A stretch of 64,000 nt of DNA from Brachybacterium alimentarium (GTDB taxonomy: Bacteria > Actinomycetota > Actinomycetes > Actinomycetales > Dermabacteraceae): positions 17,999 through 81,998 of the forward strand of contig NZ_NRGS01000029.1 in assembly GCF_002332425.1 (NCBI RefSeq), in the 5' to 3' direction. Each line of letters starts with the position of its first letter. The first letter of the stretch is position 1. Of the stretch, positions 10,028 through 18,368 are shown one piece after another. The translations under genes were made by a program, and so were the position numbers. The notes beneath the pieces were generated by a model, which worked only from the letters and a program-made list of their open reading frames with translations, was not told where the DNA came from and made no database searches.

Positions 10028-10396
10028 GTGAACTGGTCCAGTCACCGGCTGCACACCGGCGACGAGTTCCGCGCCGTCACCCGTGGTGGCGTCCGCAGCG
10101 CCCGATCCCACGTGGTCGTGCACCTCTCCCTGCTCACGCAGGAGGGGGACGCACCCCGCGTGGGATTCGTCGTGTCCAAGAGGATCGGCAACGCCGTAGT
10201 GCGCAACCGTGTGACCCGTCGGCTCCGCGAGATCGTGCGCTCGCGGTTCGAGACCCTGCCTCCGGGCTCGGGGATCGTGCTGCGAGCGCTGCCGGGCATC
10301 GATGAGCAGCCCTTCGCCGAGCTCGAGGCCGATGTCGTCGGGGCTCTCGGCGCCGCGACGCGCAAGCTCGAGCGCCGCACACGGACCGTCTCATGA
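10028..10396 (+). CDS. rnpA: ribonuclease P protein component
   Basis: RnpA is the basic protein partner of RNase P RNA, which matures tRNA 5' ends. The 122 residues contain the RNR signature in KRIGNAVVRNRVTRRLRE (51-68) and the early HRLHTGDEFRAV motif. The start is taken as the GTG at 10028; no strong Shine-Dalgarno sequence is visible, but a nearby ATG runs into a stop at once. The stop overlaps the yidD ATG. Spacing from rpmH is 42 bp. Confidence 0.93.
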   Translation: MNWSSHRLHTGDEFRAVTRGGVRSARSHVVVHLSLLTQEGDAPRVGFVVSKRIGNAVVRNRVTRRLREIVRSRFETLPPGSGIVLRALPGIDEQPFAELEADVVGALGAATRKLERRTRTVS

Positions 10397-10683
10397 CCAC
10401 GCTGCTGCGGTCGGTCCTGCGACTGCCCCGTCGGGCGCTCGCACTGCTGGTGCGCGGCTACCAGGTAGGCATCTCGCCCTACACCCCGCCGGCCTGCCGG
10501 TACGATCCCGTGTGCTCGCAGTACGGCATGGACGCCCTGCGAGTGCACGGAGCGGTGAAGGGCACGCTGCTGACCGCCGGCCGGATCGTGCGCTGCAACC
10601 CGCTCAGCCACGGCGGTCCCGATCCTGTTCCCGCCCCCGGCATGTGGAGGAATCCACGCCGACTGCGGCACCCGGCCCACTAG
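10393..10683 (+). CDS. yidD: membrane protein insertion efficiency factor YidD
   Basis: YidD is a small peripheral membrane protein that helps YidC insert proteins. The 96 residues show the family core: RGYQVGISPYTPPACRYDP, the conserved cysteines in CRYDPVCSQYG, and CNPLSHGG. The ATG overlaps the rnpA stop (ATGA), and yidC follows after 85 bp. The assignment rests on both the motif and the conserved rnpA-yidD-yidC order. Confidence 0.94.
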   Translation: MTTLLRSVLRLPRRALALLVRGYQVGISPYTPPACRYDPVCSQYGMDALRVHGAVKGTLLTAGRIVRCNPLSHGGPDPVPAPGMWRNPRRLRHPAH

Positions 10684-10768
10684 GGCCTACCCTTGACCCA
10701 GATTCCCGACCACAGCCGACACCTCGCATGAACGGCATGCGCATCCGTGCGGCAGGAAGACCAGGCCG

Positions 10769-11875
10769 ATGAACCCCCTGTATCCGATCGAATGGGCCGT
10801 GGCATGGCTCATGGTGAAGTTCCATGCCATGCTCTCGGTCTTCATGGACCCGGACGCCGGGCTCACCTGGGTGCTCTCGATCGTGGGCCTCACCGTCGTG
10901 GTGCGAACCCTGATCATCCCGCTGTTCGTGCGCCAGATCCGTGCATCGCGCGCGATGCAGATGGTCTCGCCGGAGCTGCAGGCCGTGCAGAAGAAGTACA
11001 AGGGCAAGACGGACCAGGCCTCGAAGCAGAAGATGGCCGAAGAGACCATGGCGATCTACAAGGACGCCGGGGCCAGCCCGTTCTCCTCGTGCCTGCCCAT
11101 GCTGCTCCAGATGCCGATCTTCTTCGGTCTGTTCCGCGTGCTGTTCTACAAGCTGCCGGAGGCTGCGGAGGGGGCGGGCTTCGGCCCGCTGACGCCGGAG
11201 CTCGCCCAGAGCGCCCGGAACTCGGCGTTCATCGGGAACGTCACCATCTCCGACAGCTTCCTGTCGCCCGGCGACGGCCAGCTCACCACCCGTATCATCG
11301 CGGGCATCATCATCGCCTGCATGTGCGCGGTCACCTTCTTCACCCAGAAGTCGCTGACCATGAAGAACATGCCGAAGGCGGCCCTCGAGGGCCCCATGGC
11401 CAGCACCCAGAAGATGATGCTGTACATGCTCCCGTTCATCTACGTGATCACGGGGCCCGGCATGCCGATCGGTGTGCTCATCTACTGGCTGACCACCAAC
11501 GTGTGGACCTTCGGCCAGCAGTACATCGTCATCCGCGCCACCCCCACGCCGGGGTCCGACGCCGCGCGCGAGCGCCACGATCGCATCAATGCCAAGCGGG
11601 AGAGGAAGGGCCTGGAGCCCCTCGACTTCACCCCGCCCAAGAAGGTCTCCGCCGAGCCGGAGCCCGAGCAGGCCATCCGCGTGCAGCCGCCGGCGAAGAA
11701 CAAGGGCGGCAAGAAGCTCTCCGACGAGGAGAAGCTCGAGCGCGCTCGAGAGGCCCGCGAGAAGGCGGCCGAGGAGCGGCGCAGGGCCCAGGAGGCTGCG
11801 GGCGAGACGCCCGCGCCGAAGCCGTCGGGCGCCTCCGCGCTCAACAAGGGCGCCAAGAAGAAGCGCAAGAAGTGA
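10769..11875 (+). CDS. yidC: membrane protein insertase YidC
   Basis: YidC (Oxa1 family) folds and inserts inner-membrane proteins. The 368-residue product has an early hydrophobic segment followed by the core: cytoplasmic hairpin AVQKKYKGKTDQASKQKMAEE (about 71-91), then PFSSCLPMLLQMPIFFGLFR and two more membrane segments around 175-260. A long basic, charged tail (about 275-368) ends in KKKRKK, as is common in actinobacterial YidC and thought to contact the ribosome. A perfect hairpin follows the stop. Confidence 0.95.
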   Translation: MNPLYPIEWAVAWLMVKFHAMLSVFMDPDAGLTWVLSIVGLTVVVRTLIIPLFVRQIRASRAMQMVSPELQAVQKKYKGKTDQASKQKMAEETMAIYKDAGASPFSSCLPMLLQMPIFFGLFRVLFYKLPEAAEGAGFGPLTPELAQSARNSAFIGNVTISDSFLSPGDGQLTTRIIAGIIIACMCAVTFFTQKSLTMKNMPKAALEGPMASTQKMMLYMLPFIYVITGPGMPIGVLIYWLTTNVWTFGQQYIVIRATPTPGSDAARERHDRINAKRERKGLEPLDFTPPKKVSAEPEPEQAIRVQPPAKNKGGKKLSDEEKLERAREAREKAAEERRRAQEAAGETPAPKPSGASALNKGAKKKRKK

Positions 11876-11880
11876 CCTCG

Positions 11881-11910
11881 CATCCCGGGAGCATCGAAGC
11901 TCCCGGGATG
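11881..11910 (+). terminator. perfect 12-bp hairpin after yidC
   Basis: CATCCCGGGAGC and GCTCCCGGGATG pair perfectly around the loop ATCGAA, starting six bases after the yidC stop. There is no T-run, so it may terminate weakly or protect the yidC 3' end while letting some transcripts pass into jag. Confidence 0.55.
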
Positions 11911-11950
11911 CACCTGACTCTCATCCCGAGCTTGTCCCCGGAGGATCCAC

Positions 11951-12628
11951 ATGAACGACACCACGTCCGACGTCCCCACGTCCGAGGAGACCGCTGCCCC
12001 GTCGCACGAGGCGCACGCCGACGCAGCGGCAGCGACCACCGAGGCAGCGGACGCCGCCGGCACGACCGACACCGCGGGGAGCGCCGACACGGCTGAGGCA
12101 GCTGACGCGACTGACGGAGCTGACGCGGCTGACACTGCGGAGACGCCGGAGACCGACGAGGAGCGCATGCGTCGGCTCGAGGAGGAGGGCGACATCGCCG
12201 CGGACTACCTCGAGGAGCTGCTGGACATCACGGACATGGACGGCGACATCGACATCGATGTCGACGGTGACCGGGCCTCCGTGGAGATCGCCGGAGCGGA
12301 CCGGCTCGCGACGCTGAACCGCCCCAAGGGCGAGCTGCTGGACGCTCTGCAGGAGCTCACCCGGCTCGCGGTGCAGACCCGTACCGGCGCCCGCTCCCGA
12401 CTGATGCTGGACATCGGCGGGTTCCGTGCCGAGCACAAGGGCAGCCTCGAGGAGCTGGCCGAGCAGGCTGTCGCACAGGCCCGAGAGGGCGGCGAGGCCG
12501 TGCCGCTGCGGCCGATGAACCCCTTCGAGCGCAAGGTCGTCCACGACGTCGCCAAGCGCGAGGGCCTGCGCTCCGAGTCCGACGGCGACGGCAAGAACCG
12601 TCACGTCGTCATCTACCCGGAAGCCTGA
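11951..12628 (+). CDS. jag: Jag/KhpB-like KH-R3H RNA-binding protein
   Basis: The last 150 residues carry a KH domain (about 77-155, YLEELLDITDMDGDIDIDVDG onward) and an R3H domain (about 160-225) with VPLRPMNPFERKVVHD. Jag (KhpB) binds RNA and is linked to cell division and envelope synthesis in Gram-positives; it is almost always coded after yidC, as here. The first 75 residues are a highly acidic Ala/Thr/Asp-rich tail with no hydrophobic segments, longer than the N terminus of many homologues. rsmG follows eight bases after the stop. Confidence 0.88.
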   Translation: MNDTTSDVPTSEETAAPSHEAHADAAAATTEAADAAGTTDTAGSADTAEAADATDGADAADTAETPETDEERMRRLEEEGDIAADYLEELLDITDMDGDIDIDVDGDRASVEIAGADRLATLNRPKGELLDALQELTRLAVQTRTGARSRLMLDIGGFRAEHKGSLEELAEQAVAQAREGGEAVPLRPMNPFERKVVHDVAKREGLRSESDGDGKNRHVVIYPEA

Positions 12629-12636
12629 GGCGCATC

Positions 12637-13302
12637 GTGCTCCCCCTCCCCGAATCCCTGCGGCCGTCGGCCGAGCGTCTGTTCACGGACCGTCTCGAGC
12701 TGGCGCACCGTTTCGCGAGCATGCTCGCGGAGCAGGGCCCCGAGCGCGGCCTCATCGGTCCGCGCGAGGTCGAGCGGCTGTGGGAGCGGCACATCCTCAA
12801 CTGCGCGCTGATGACCGACGCGATCGGTCCCGACGTGAAGACACTGGCGGACGTCGGCTCCGGTGCCGGGCTGCCGGGCGTGGTGATCGCGATCGCCCGC
12901 CCGGACCTCGATGTCACCCTGATCGAGACCATGCAGCGCCGTGCGATCTGGCTCGAGGAGGTCGATGCCGAGCTCGGTCTCGGCCTCGAGGTGGTGCGCT
13001 CGCGGGCCGAGGACCTGCACGGCGTGCGATCCTTCGACGTGGTGACGGCACGGGCCGTGGCCGCGCTCGACAAGCTCGCCCGGTGGACGCTCCCGCTGGT
13101 CGCCGATGACGGTGCGCTGCTGGCGATGAAGGGCGGCTCTGCCGCCGAGGAGGTCGCCAAGGCGGACAAGGTGCTGCGCAAGCTGGGCGGGGTCGATCCG
13201 CGCATCGCGCAGTACGGGGCAGGCGAGGTCGAGGTTCCCACTACAGTGGTCCAAGTGCGTCGCCGAGCCCAGGCGACCAGGAAGGGAGAGGTACGTGGCT
13301 GA
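12637..13302 (+). CDS. rsmG: 16S rRNA (guanine(527)-N7)-methyltransferase
   Basis: RsmG methylates G527 of 16S rRNA using S-adenosylmethionine; loss gives low-level streptomycin resistance in other bacteria. The 221-residue protein has the SAM-binding motif DVGSGAGLPGVVIAI (about 69-83), the acidic LIET after strand two, and RSFDVVTARAVAAL. The start is a GTG at 12637. Its last codons overlap the parA start by eight bases, so rsmG, parA and parB probably share a transcript. Confidence 0.94.
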   Translation: MLPLPESLRPSAERLFTDRLELAHRFASMLAEQGPERGLIGPREVERLWERHILNCALMTDAIGPDVKTLADVGSGAGLPGVVIAIARPDLDVTLIETMQRRAIWLEEVDAELGLGLEVVRSRAEDLHGVRSFDVVTARAVAALDKLARWTLPLVADDGALLAMKGGSAAEEVAKADKVLRKLGGVDPRIAQYGAGEVEVPTTVVQVRRRAQATRKGEVRG

Positions 13303-14218
13303 TCTGCACGAGGGTTCCTCCCCGGGGCACGGTGCGATGGAGGACACTCCGCTGATGCGAGAGCTCGCCAGGGACCATGCCCGACGCAAGCAGCTCGACG
13401 GCGTCGAGTTCGCTGCGCCCGAGACCACGAGGGTGATCACGATCGCCAACCAGAAGGGCGGGGTGGGCAAGACCTCCACCACCGTCAACGTCGCGGCCGC
13501 TCTCGCGCTGGGTGGTCTGAACGTGCTGGTGATCGACGCGGATCCGCAGGGCAACACGTCCACCGCGCTGAACATCGAGCACCATGCCGAGGTGGCGAGC
13601 ATGTACGAGGTGCTCGTCGAGTCCGCACCCTTGCAGGACGTGGTCCAGGATGTCCCTGACATGGACGGCCTGCTGTGCGCGCCCGCCACCATCAACCTCT
13701 CCGGGGCGGAGATCGAGCTGGTCTCGCTCGTCGCCCGCGAGAACCGGCTGCGCAACGCGATCCGCGACTATCTCGAGCACCGCGATGACGAAGGGCTTCC
13801 GAGCCTGGACTACGTGCTGATCGATTGCCCGCCGTCGCTGGGCCTGCTGACCGTCAACGCTCTGGTCGCGGCCCGCGAGGTGCTCATCCCGATCCAGGCG
13901 GAGTACTACGCTCTCGAGGGTCTGAGCCTGCTGCTGAACAACATCGAGCTGATCCGCCAGCATCTGAACCCGGATCTGGTGGTCTCCTCGATCATGCTGA
14001 CCATGTACGACGCCCGAACCCGGCTCGCCGCACAGGTCGCCCAGGATGTCCGTGAGCACTTCCCCGAGCAGACTCTGGAGACCACGATCCCGCGTTCGGT
14101 GAGGATCTCGGAGGCCCCCAGCTACGGGCAGACGGTGCTCACGTACGACCCGGGATCCAGCGGTGCGCTCGCGTATCGCGCGGCAGCCCACGAACTCACT
14201 ATTCGCCCAGCCCCTTGA
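13295..14218 (+). CDS. parA: chromosome partitioning ATPase ParA
   Basis: ParA is a DNA-binding ATPase whose gradient moves ParB-parS complexes apart. The 307-residue protein has the deviant Walker A KGGVGKT (54-60), DADPQGN, and the Walker B region YVLIDCPPSLGLLTVNAL. A 40-residue N-terminal extension is present, as in other actinobacterial chromosomal ParA. The start is the GTG at 13295 preceded by GGGAGAGG, overlapping the rsmG end. parB starts 88 bp after the stop. Confidence 0.95.
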   Translation: MADLHEGSSPGHGAMEDTPLMRELARDHARRKQLDGVEFAAPETTRVITIANQKGGVGKTSTTVNVAAALALGGLNVLVIDADPQGNTSTALNIEHHAEVASMYEVLVESAPLQDVVQDVPDMDGLLCAPATINLSGAEIELVSLVARENRLRNAIRDYLEHRDDEGLPSLDYVLIDCPPSLGLLTVNALVAAREVLIPIQAEYYALEGLSLLLNNIELIRQHLNPDLVVSSIMLTMYDARTRLAAQVAQDVREHFPEQTLETTIPRSVRISEAPSYGQTVLTYDPGSSGALAYRAAAHELTIRPAP

Positions 14219-14306
14219 TTGTGACCTCGGGACACCACCACGATGATGCGGTGCGTGTCCCGGCATCTCTCCCCTGGTGGACATTCATTCCGGAAGGACA
14301 ACGGCC

Positions 14307-16136
14307 ATGACGCAGAAGCGAGGACTCGGTCGAGGACTCGGCGCCCTGATCCCGGGCGCGGGGACCAGCCCCGCTCCCGAGCAGGAGCTGCGCACTCGTG
14401 TGCGCCCGGCGTCGCAGGACGGTGAGCGCACCGCCCGAGATCGTCCGGTCGACATGTTCTTCTCCGGTGATCGGGTCTCCGAGGCCGAGGAGCGCGAGGA
14501 GCGCGCCCGCAGCGGACGCCACGACATCGCCGACGACATGGCCCGCGCCGCCGCCACCCGTCGGGGCCGCGGCTCCACCTCGCGCACCACGACGACCCGC
14601 GGCACCGCGGCGACCAAGGCTGCTGCCGCCGCCACGGCGACGGTCGACGAGGCGCCTGCGGAGGTCGCAGAGGCTCCGGCCAAGAAGACCCCGGCGAAGA
14701 AGCCCGCAGCGGCGAAGAAGACTGCCACGGCGAAGAAGACCACGCCTGCGAGGAAGGCTCCTGCGAAGGCGTCCACCAAGGCATCCCCGGCGCAGCCCTC
14801 CACCGCGAAGACCCCTGCGAAGAAGACGGCCGCCACGGAGCCCGCCGCGCCGGCGAAGGCCGATGCGGTGGAGGTCCCCGATACGTCGACGACGAGCCCC
14901 GCTCCGACGCCGACTCCGACGACGGAGACTGCGGCCCCGGCCCCTGGCTCGGACCCGACCCCCAAGGCCGCGGAGACCGCTCCGGCCGCCGAGGACACCC
15001 CGGTCGTAGACGTCGAGCCCGCAGAGCCCGCTCCCGCTCAGCCGGTCGAGGACGTCGAGGCTGCGGCTCCGACCGCGTCCCCGGGAACAGCCACCCAGCC
15101 AGAGGCCGCGAGTGAGTCCGCGCCGGAGGCCGAGCCTGCGCCCGAGCCCGAGCCCGAGCCCGAGGCCCAGACCGCCCCCGAGAGCGAGCCCAAGGCTGAG
15201 ACCGCGACGGAGCCCGATGCCGCGCCGGAGGAGGAGGTCGACGCGACGGTCGAGTCGGGCAGTGCCGATGATCGTTCGCGCCGGGGTCTGGTCAGCGTGC
15301 CCGGCGCGGAGTTCGCGGAGATCCCGATCCATGAGATCCGGGAGAACCCGCGCAACCCGCGCACGATGTTCGATGACGACGAACTCGACGAGCTGGCGTT
15401 CTCGCTGCGTGAGGTCGGTGTTCTGCAGCCGGTCGTGGTTCGCCCGATCCCCGTCACCGATGAGGGCGAGTCCTTCGAGCTCGTCATGGGTGAGCGTCGT
15501 TGGCGTGCCGCCCGACGGGCAGAGCTCACCTCGATTCCCGCGATCATCCGTGAAACCAGCGATGACGATCTCCTGCGCGATGCTCTTCTCGAGAACCTCC
15601 ACCGGGCACAGCTGAACCCGCTCGAGGAGGCCAATGCCTACCAGCAGCTGCTGGAGGACTTCGGGTGCACGCAGGACGAGCTCGGCGACCGCATCGGTCG
15701 TTCTCGTCCCCAGATCACCAACACGCTGCGCCTGTTGCGTCTGCCGGCGCTTGTGCAGCGTCGACTTGCCAGCGGTGCCCTGAGCGCCGGGCACGCTCGC
15801 GCCCTGCTCGCACTGGACGATCAGACCTTGATGGAGGAGCTCGCCCAGCGCATCGTGTCGGAGGGGCTTTCCGTGCGCGCTGTGGAGCGCCTGGTGTCCC
15901 GTGGTGGTCAACAGGAGACGGGAACGCGTGTTGCGCGCCGTACCAGCTACGACCCGCACGTCGTGGACGTGACGAGCCGCCTGTCCAACCGCCTGGAGAC
16001 GCCCGTGAAGATCGACGTGGGCAAGCGCAAGGGCAAGATCACGATGGAATTCAGCAATCTCGAGGACCTCGATCGACTGCTCGAGTCCATGGGCCTGGAT
16101 GTGGCGAAGTCCGAGGGCGACCAGCGCACCACCTGA
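14307..16136 (+). CDS. parB: centromere-binding CTPase ParB with very long linker
   Basis: ParB loads on parS, spreads as a CTP-gated clamp and stimulates ParA. The 609-residue product is about twice the usual length. Order: the ParA-activating peptide RGLGRGLGALIPG near the N terminus; a low-complexity Ala/Lys/Pro/Thr then Pro/Glu/Ala linker from about residue 75 to 325; the ParB/Srx CTPase domain (about 330-425) with GERRWRAARRAE near 395; the helix-turn-helix parS-binding domain (about 450-520, GRSRPQITNTLRLLRLP); and a C-terminal dimerisation segment ending FSNLEDLDRLLESMGLD. The ATG at 14307 follows GGAAGGA. A strong terminator and the parS-like array lie immediately downstream. Confidence 0.95.
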   Translation: MTQKRGLGRGLGALIPGAGTSPAPEQELRTRVRPASQDGERTARDRPVDMFFSGDRVSEAEEREERARSGRHDIADDMARAAATRRGRGSTSRTTTTRGTAATKAAAAATATVDEAPAEVAEAPAKKTPAKKPAAAKKTATAKKTTPARKAPAKASTKASPAQPSTAKTPAKKTAATEPAAPAKADAVEVPDTSTTSPAPTPTPTTETAAPAPGSDPTPKAAETAPAAEDTPVVDVEPAEPAPAQPVEDVEAAAPTASPGTATQPEAASESAPEAEPAPEPEPEPEAQTAPESEPKAETATEPDAAPEEEVDATVESGSADDRSRRGLVSVPGAEFAEIPIHEIRENPRNPRTMFDDDELDELAFSLREVGVLQPVVVRPIPVTDEGESFELVMGERRWRAARRAELTSIPAIIRETSDDDLLRDALLENLHRAQLNPLEEANAYQQLLEDFGCTQDELGDRIGRSRPQITNTLRLLRLPALVQRRLASGALSAGHARALLALDDQTLMEELAQRIVSEGLSVRAVERLVSRGGQQETGTRVARRTSYDPHVVDVTSRLSNRLETPVKIDVGKRKGKITMEFSNLEDLDRLLESMGLDVAKSEGDQRTT

Positions 16137-16150
16137 TGTATGACGACAAC

Positions 16151-16177
16151 AGGGCCGGCCAGAGTGCCGGCCCTTTT
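16151..16177 (+). terminator. parB terminator
   Basis: AGGGCCGGC and GCCGGCCCT pair perfectly (9 bp) around the loop CAGAGT and are followed by TTT, 14 bases after the parB stop. This is the most canonical intrinsic terminator of the left half of the window. Confidence 0.85.
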
Positions 16178-16367
16178 GTCGTGCCGCACGACCGTGAAAC
16201 CCGCGGACACGAACTCCCGAATAGCCGGCAGTATCGACTCTGTCGACATGCGACCAATATATGAGATAGATCACTGCTGTCGACGCTACGGGCCTCGGCT
16301 CGGAGTGGGTGGCGACGAGGACGGCTCGGGCTCCCCGCCCCGGGGCCGGTGAATGCTGGGCCCGGGA

Positions 16368-16454
16368 CTATCCACAATGACACCACATTGTGTGTATGCA
16401 GGTCAGCGGTGACTTCTCTCTGTTATCCACCGATGTGCACGAGTATGTGGACAG
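16368..16454. promoter_or_regulatory. DnaA-box-like trio left of the parS array
   Basis: CTATCCACA (16368-16376) and TTATCCACC (16423-16431) match eight of nine bases of the DnaA box; TGTGGACAG (16446-16454) matches seven. They lie between the parB terminator and the first parS-like site, mirroring the larger cluster at the other end of the array. Confidence 0.55.
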
Positions 16455-16514
16455 AGCTGCAGCACGGCCGATCTCGCGGGTTAAGTGGCGCCACCGGCCT
16501 GTCTCAGATCGTGG

Positions 16515-16528
16515 GTTTCCCGTGAAAC
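16515..16528. promoter_or_regulatory. parS-like site 1
   Basis: GTTTCCCGTGAAAC: one change from consensus, asymmetric core CCCGTG. Confidence 0.85.
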
Positions 16529-16571
16529 GGGGCCGTGACAGCGGCAGGCTCGGGGTCAGGCGCCATGCGAC

Positions 16572-16625
16572 CCGCATCCGCACCCGCCCCCGCAGCCGCA
16601 CCCGAGACCGCAGCCGCATCCGCAT
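16572..16625. repeat. CCGCAN hexamer repeat, nine units
   Basis: Nine units in strict six-base register (mostly CCGCAT, CCGCAC or CCGCAG, with CCGCCC and CCGAGA as variants) lie between parS-like sites 1 and 2. No credible reading frame covers them. Confidence 0.75.
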
Positions 16626-16657
16626 CTCAGCCGGAAGCGCAGGTCGGCAACTTTGCT

Positions 16658-16671
16658 GTTTCCCGTGGAAC
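16658..16671. promoter_or_regulatory. parS-like site 2
   Basis: GTTTCCCGTGGAAC: two changes from consensus, core CCCGTG. Confidence 0.75.
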
Positions 16672-16839
16672 CTCACGCTCGGCCCTTTCGTCTACTGCGC
16701 AAGCGCACCGTCGCGCAAGGCGAGCCGGCACTATCTCCCTTCCGGTGTTGTCGGGGGTGGAAGCTGCTGTCCGCTTGCGTGCGGAGCCGCGTGACCAGTT
16801 GGGCGTGCCGGCTCTCCTGACAGACGCAGGTTTTCGCAG

Positions 16840-16853
16840 GTTCCACGTGGAAC
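16840..16853. promoter_or_regulatory. parS-like site 3
   Basis: GTTCCACGTGGAAC: a perfect palindrome with a compensating change in each arm relative to consensus. Confidence 0.75.
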
Positions 16854-16922
16854 GCGGACGGTAGATCTCCGTTGTGGGTCACATAGTGCGCTGGAGTCAC
16901 ATCGGGGGTCACTTTGGGGTCG

Positions 16923-16936
16923 GTTTCCCGTGAAAC
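16923..16936. promoter_or_regulatory. parS-like site 4
   Basis: GTTTCCCGTGAAAC: one change, core CCCGTG. Confidence 0.85.
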
Positions 16937-16945
16937 TGTCACTTC

Positions 16946-16985
16946 CTGGCGGGCTGGCGGGCTGGCGGGCTGGCGGGCTGGCAGG
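16946..16985. repeat. 8-bp tandem repeat, five units
   Basis: CTGGCGGG is repeated four times in tandem, followed by one CTGGCAGG. It begins nine bases after parS-like site 4. Such a short perfect repeat should vary in copy number between strains. Confidence 0.9.
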
Positions 16986-17063
16986 CGGTTGGCTCGAGGC
17001 GTCTATTGGTACCTCACCCCCCAGGTTTGATGATCGGCTGCCGCCGCAGTGCTCAAAATTCAA

Positions 17064-17077
17064 GTTTCCCGTGAAAC
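17064..17077. promoter_or_regulatory. parS-like site 5
   Basis: GTTTCCCGTGAAAC: one change, core CCCGTG. Confidence 0.85.
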
Positions 17078-17194
17078 CTGGTTCTGCGAAGGGTTGGGAG
17101 ACCAACGATCCGCGACGCCCGTCGACACCACCATGTCGCGTGTCGAGTTTCCATGCACTTTGCATCGGGCCGTAGACGTTTGAGAAATCCTGCA

Positions 17195-17208
17195 GTTTCC
17201 CGTGAAAC
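17195..17208. promoter_or_regulatory. parS-like site 6
   Basis: GTTTCCCGTGAAAC: one change; the last copy in this orientation. Confidence 0.85.
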
Positions 17209-17310
17209 TGTGTCCTCAAGCGATCAGTCCTACCGCGACGAACTCCGGCGTACGGATGGCTCGCACGACCCGCGCATGGCAGGCCTGTGCGTTTGGACCT
17301 ACTCCGCTAG

Positions 17311-17324
17311 GCTTCACGGGAAAC
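17311..17324. promoter_or_regulatory. parS-like site 7
   Basis: GCTTCACGGGAAAC: two changes; the first copy with the reversed core CACGGG. Confidence 0.75.
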
Positions 17325-17392
17325 ACGAATGCTTGTCCCGGCAACACCGCGCCTATTGACTGTGTATTGCGAAGAGCGAGACCGACGAGGAC

Positions 17393-17406
17393 GCTTCACG
17401 TGAAAC
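17393..17406. promoter_or_regulatory. parS-like site 8
   Basis: GCTTCACGTGAAAC: one change in the left arm, symmetric core. Confidence 0.85.
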
Positions 17407-17617
17407 GGCCGCAGGCGTGGTGCATACGCTCCTTGTGCACTTTTGAGACGTGGAGATCGCATAGTGACCGGTAAGCTCGATTCCAAGTGTGGCGACCGGA
17501 GGGGTCTGCCCGATTGTGCGTTCCCAGAATTGGGCACCGCTTCAGATCTTGGGATATGAGGTGCGCGTCAGTCCTGATCGCACCGACGGTGAGGTGGCGC
17601 AATGACTAGCGCCGCAG

Positions 17618-17631
17618 GTTTCACGTGCAAC
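17618..17631. promoter_or_regulatory. parS-like site 9
   Basis: GTTTCACGTGCAAC: one change in the right arm, symmetric core. Confidence 0.8.
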
Positions 17632-17721
17632 GCCAAGTATGGGATGAGTTGAGAGACCTGTGCGTCCGACGCTCCCACTCGCCCGTCCCGTCTTCCGGCA
17701 CAAGCTAAGGGTGCCGCGGAG

Positions 17722-17735
17722 GTTTCACGGGGAAC
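17722..17735. promoter_or_regulatory. parS-like site 10
   Basis: GTTTCACGGGGAAC: two changes, reversed core CACGGG. Confidence 0.75.
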
Positions 17736-17939
17736 GTGGGACCTGACGCTCAGCCGGGTATGTGCCCCGGGCCTACCGCACGCCTATTTTGTGCAGCAGC
17801 AGAGCCACCCGTTGGCACCGCCCGCCTTGCGCATACGGCTTTGCGGCTTTCCTTCCAGCAGCGACGGGGTGCTCAGGTGTTCACGGCTGGAGCCGGAAGG
17901 CATCGTCACCGGGTACAAGGGCCGGCCTCCTACTGCGAC

Positions 17940-17953
17940 GTTTCACGTGAAGC
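17940..17953. promoter_or_regulatory. parS-like site 11
   Basis: GTTTCACGTGAAGC: one change in the right arm, symmetric core. Confidence 0.85.
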
Positions 17954-18090
17954 AGTGGCGGCGGCACATCCGAGTGCGTAATGCGGGCGATGCAGCTGCG
18001 CTCGCGATCCACTCGACGCGCTCTGCTGCGTGGCTCCCGAAGCAGGCCCCCTGACTCACCCCGCCCCGATTCCAACGAGTAGTCAATCAC

Positions 18091-18104
18091 GTTTCACGGG
18101 AAAC
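18091..18104. promoter_or_regulatory. parS-like site 12
   Basis: GTTTCACGGGAAAC: one change, reversed core; the exact reverse complement of sites 1, 4, 5 and 6. Confidence 0.85.
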
Positions 18105-18227
18105 GCGCAGTGCGCCGCGCAATGTGGGCCCACATGTTGTTCCCGGCGTTACTGCGCTCGAGACCTCAGAGCGACGACCAGTTCTGGTCGTGTTCGACCC
18201 GTGCTCGTCGGCGCATCCCTTGCCCGG

Positions 18228-18241
18228 GTTTCACGGGAAAC
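18228..18241. promoter_or_regulatory. parS-like site 13
   Basis: GTTTCACGGGAAAC: one change, reversed core. Confidence 0.85.
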
Positions 18242-18368
18242 TGCGTGCCCAGCCGACACCGATGTCTGCCTCGAGCCCGTGCTCGCCGATGGAGCAAGCA
18301 CTGCGCTGCCCCGGCCTCTCATGAACGCTCGGCGACGTGCAGCTGAACTGATGGCTCCGTCTCCGCAT

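Noticed and set aside
16187..16200. A half parS-like word, CACGACCGTGAAAC, just after the parB terminator
   Set aside because: Only the right half matches the consensus; the left half is unrelated.
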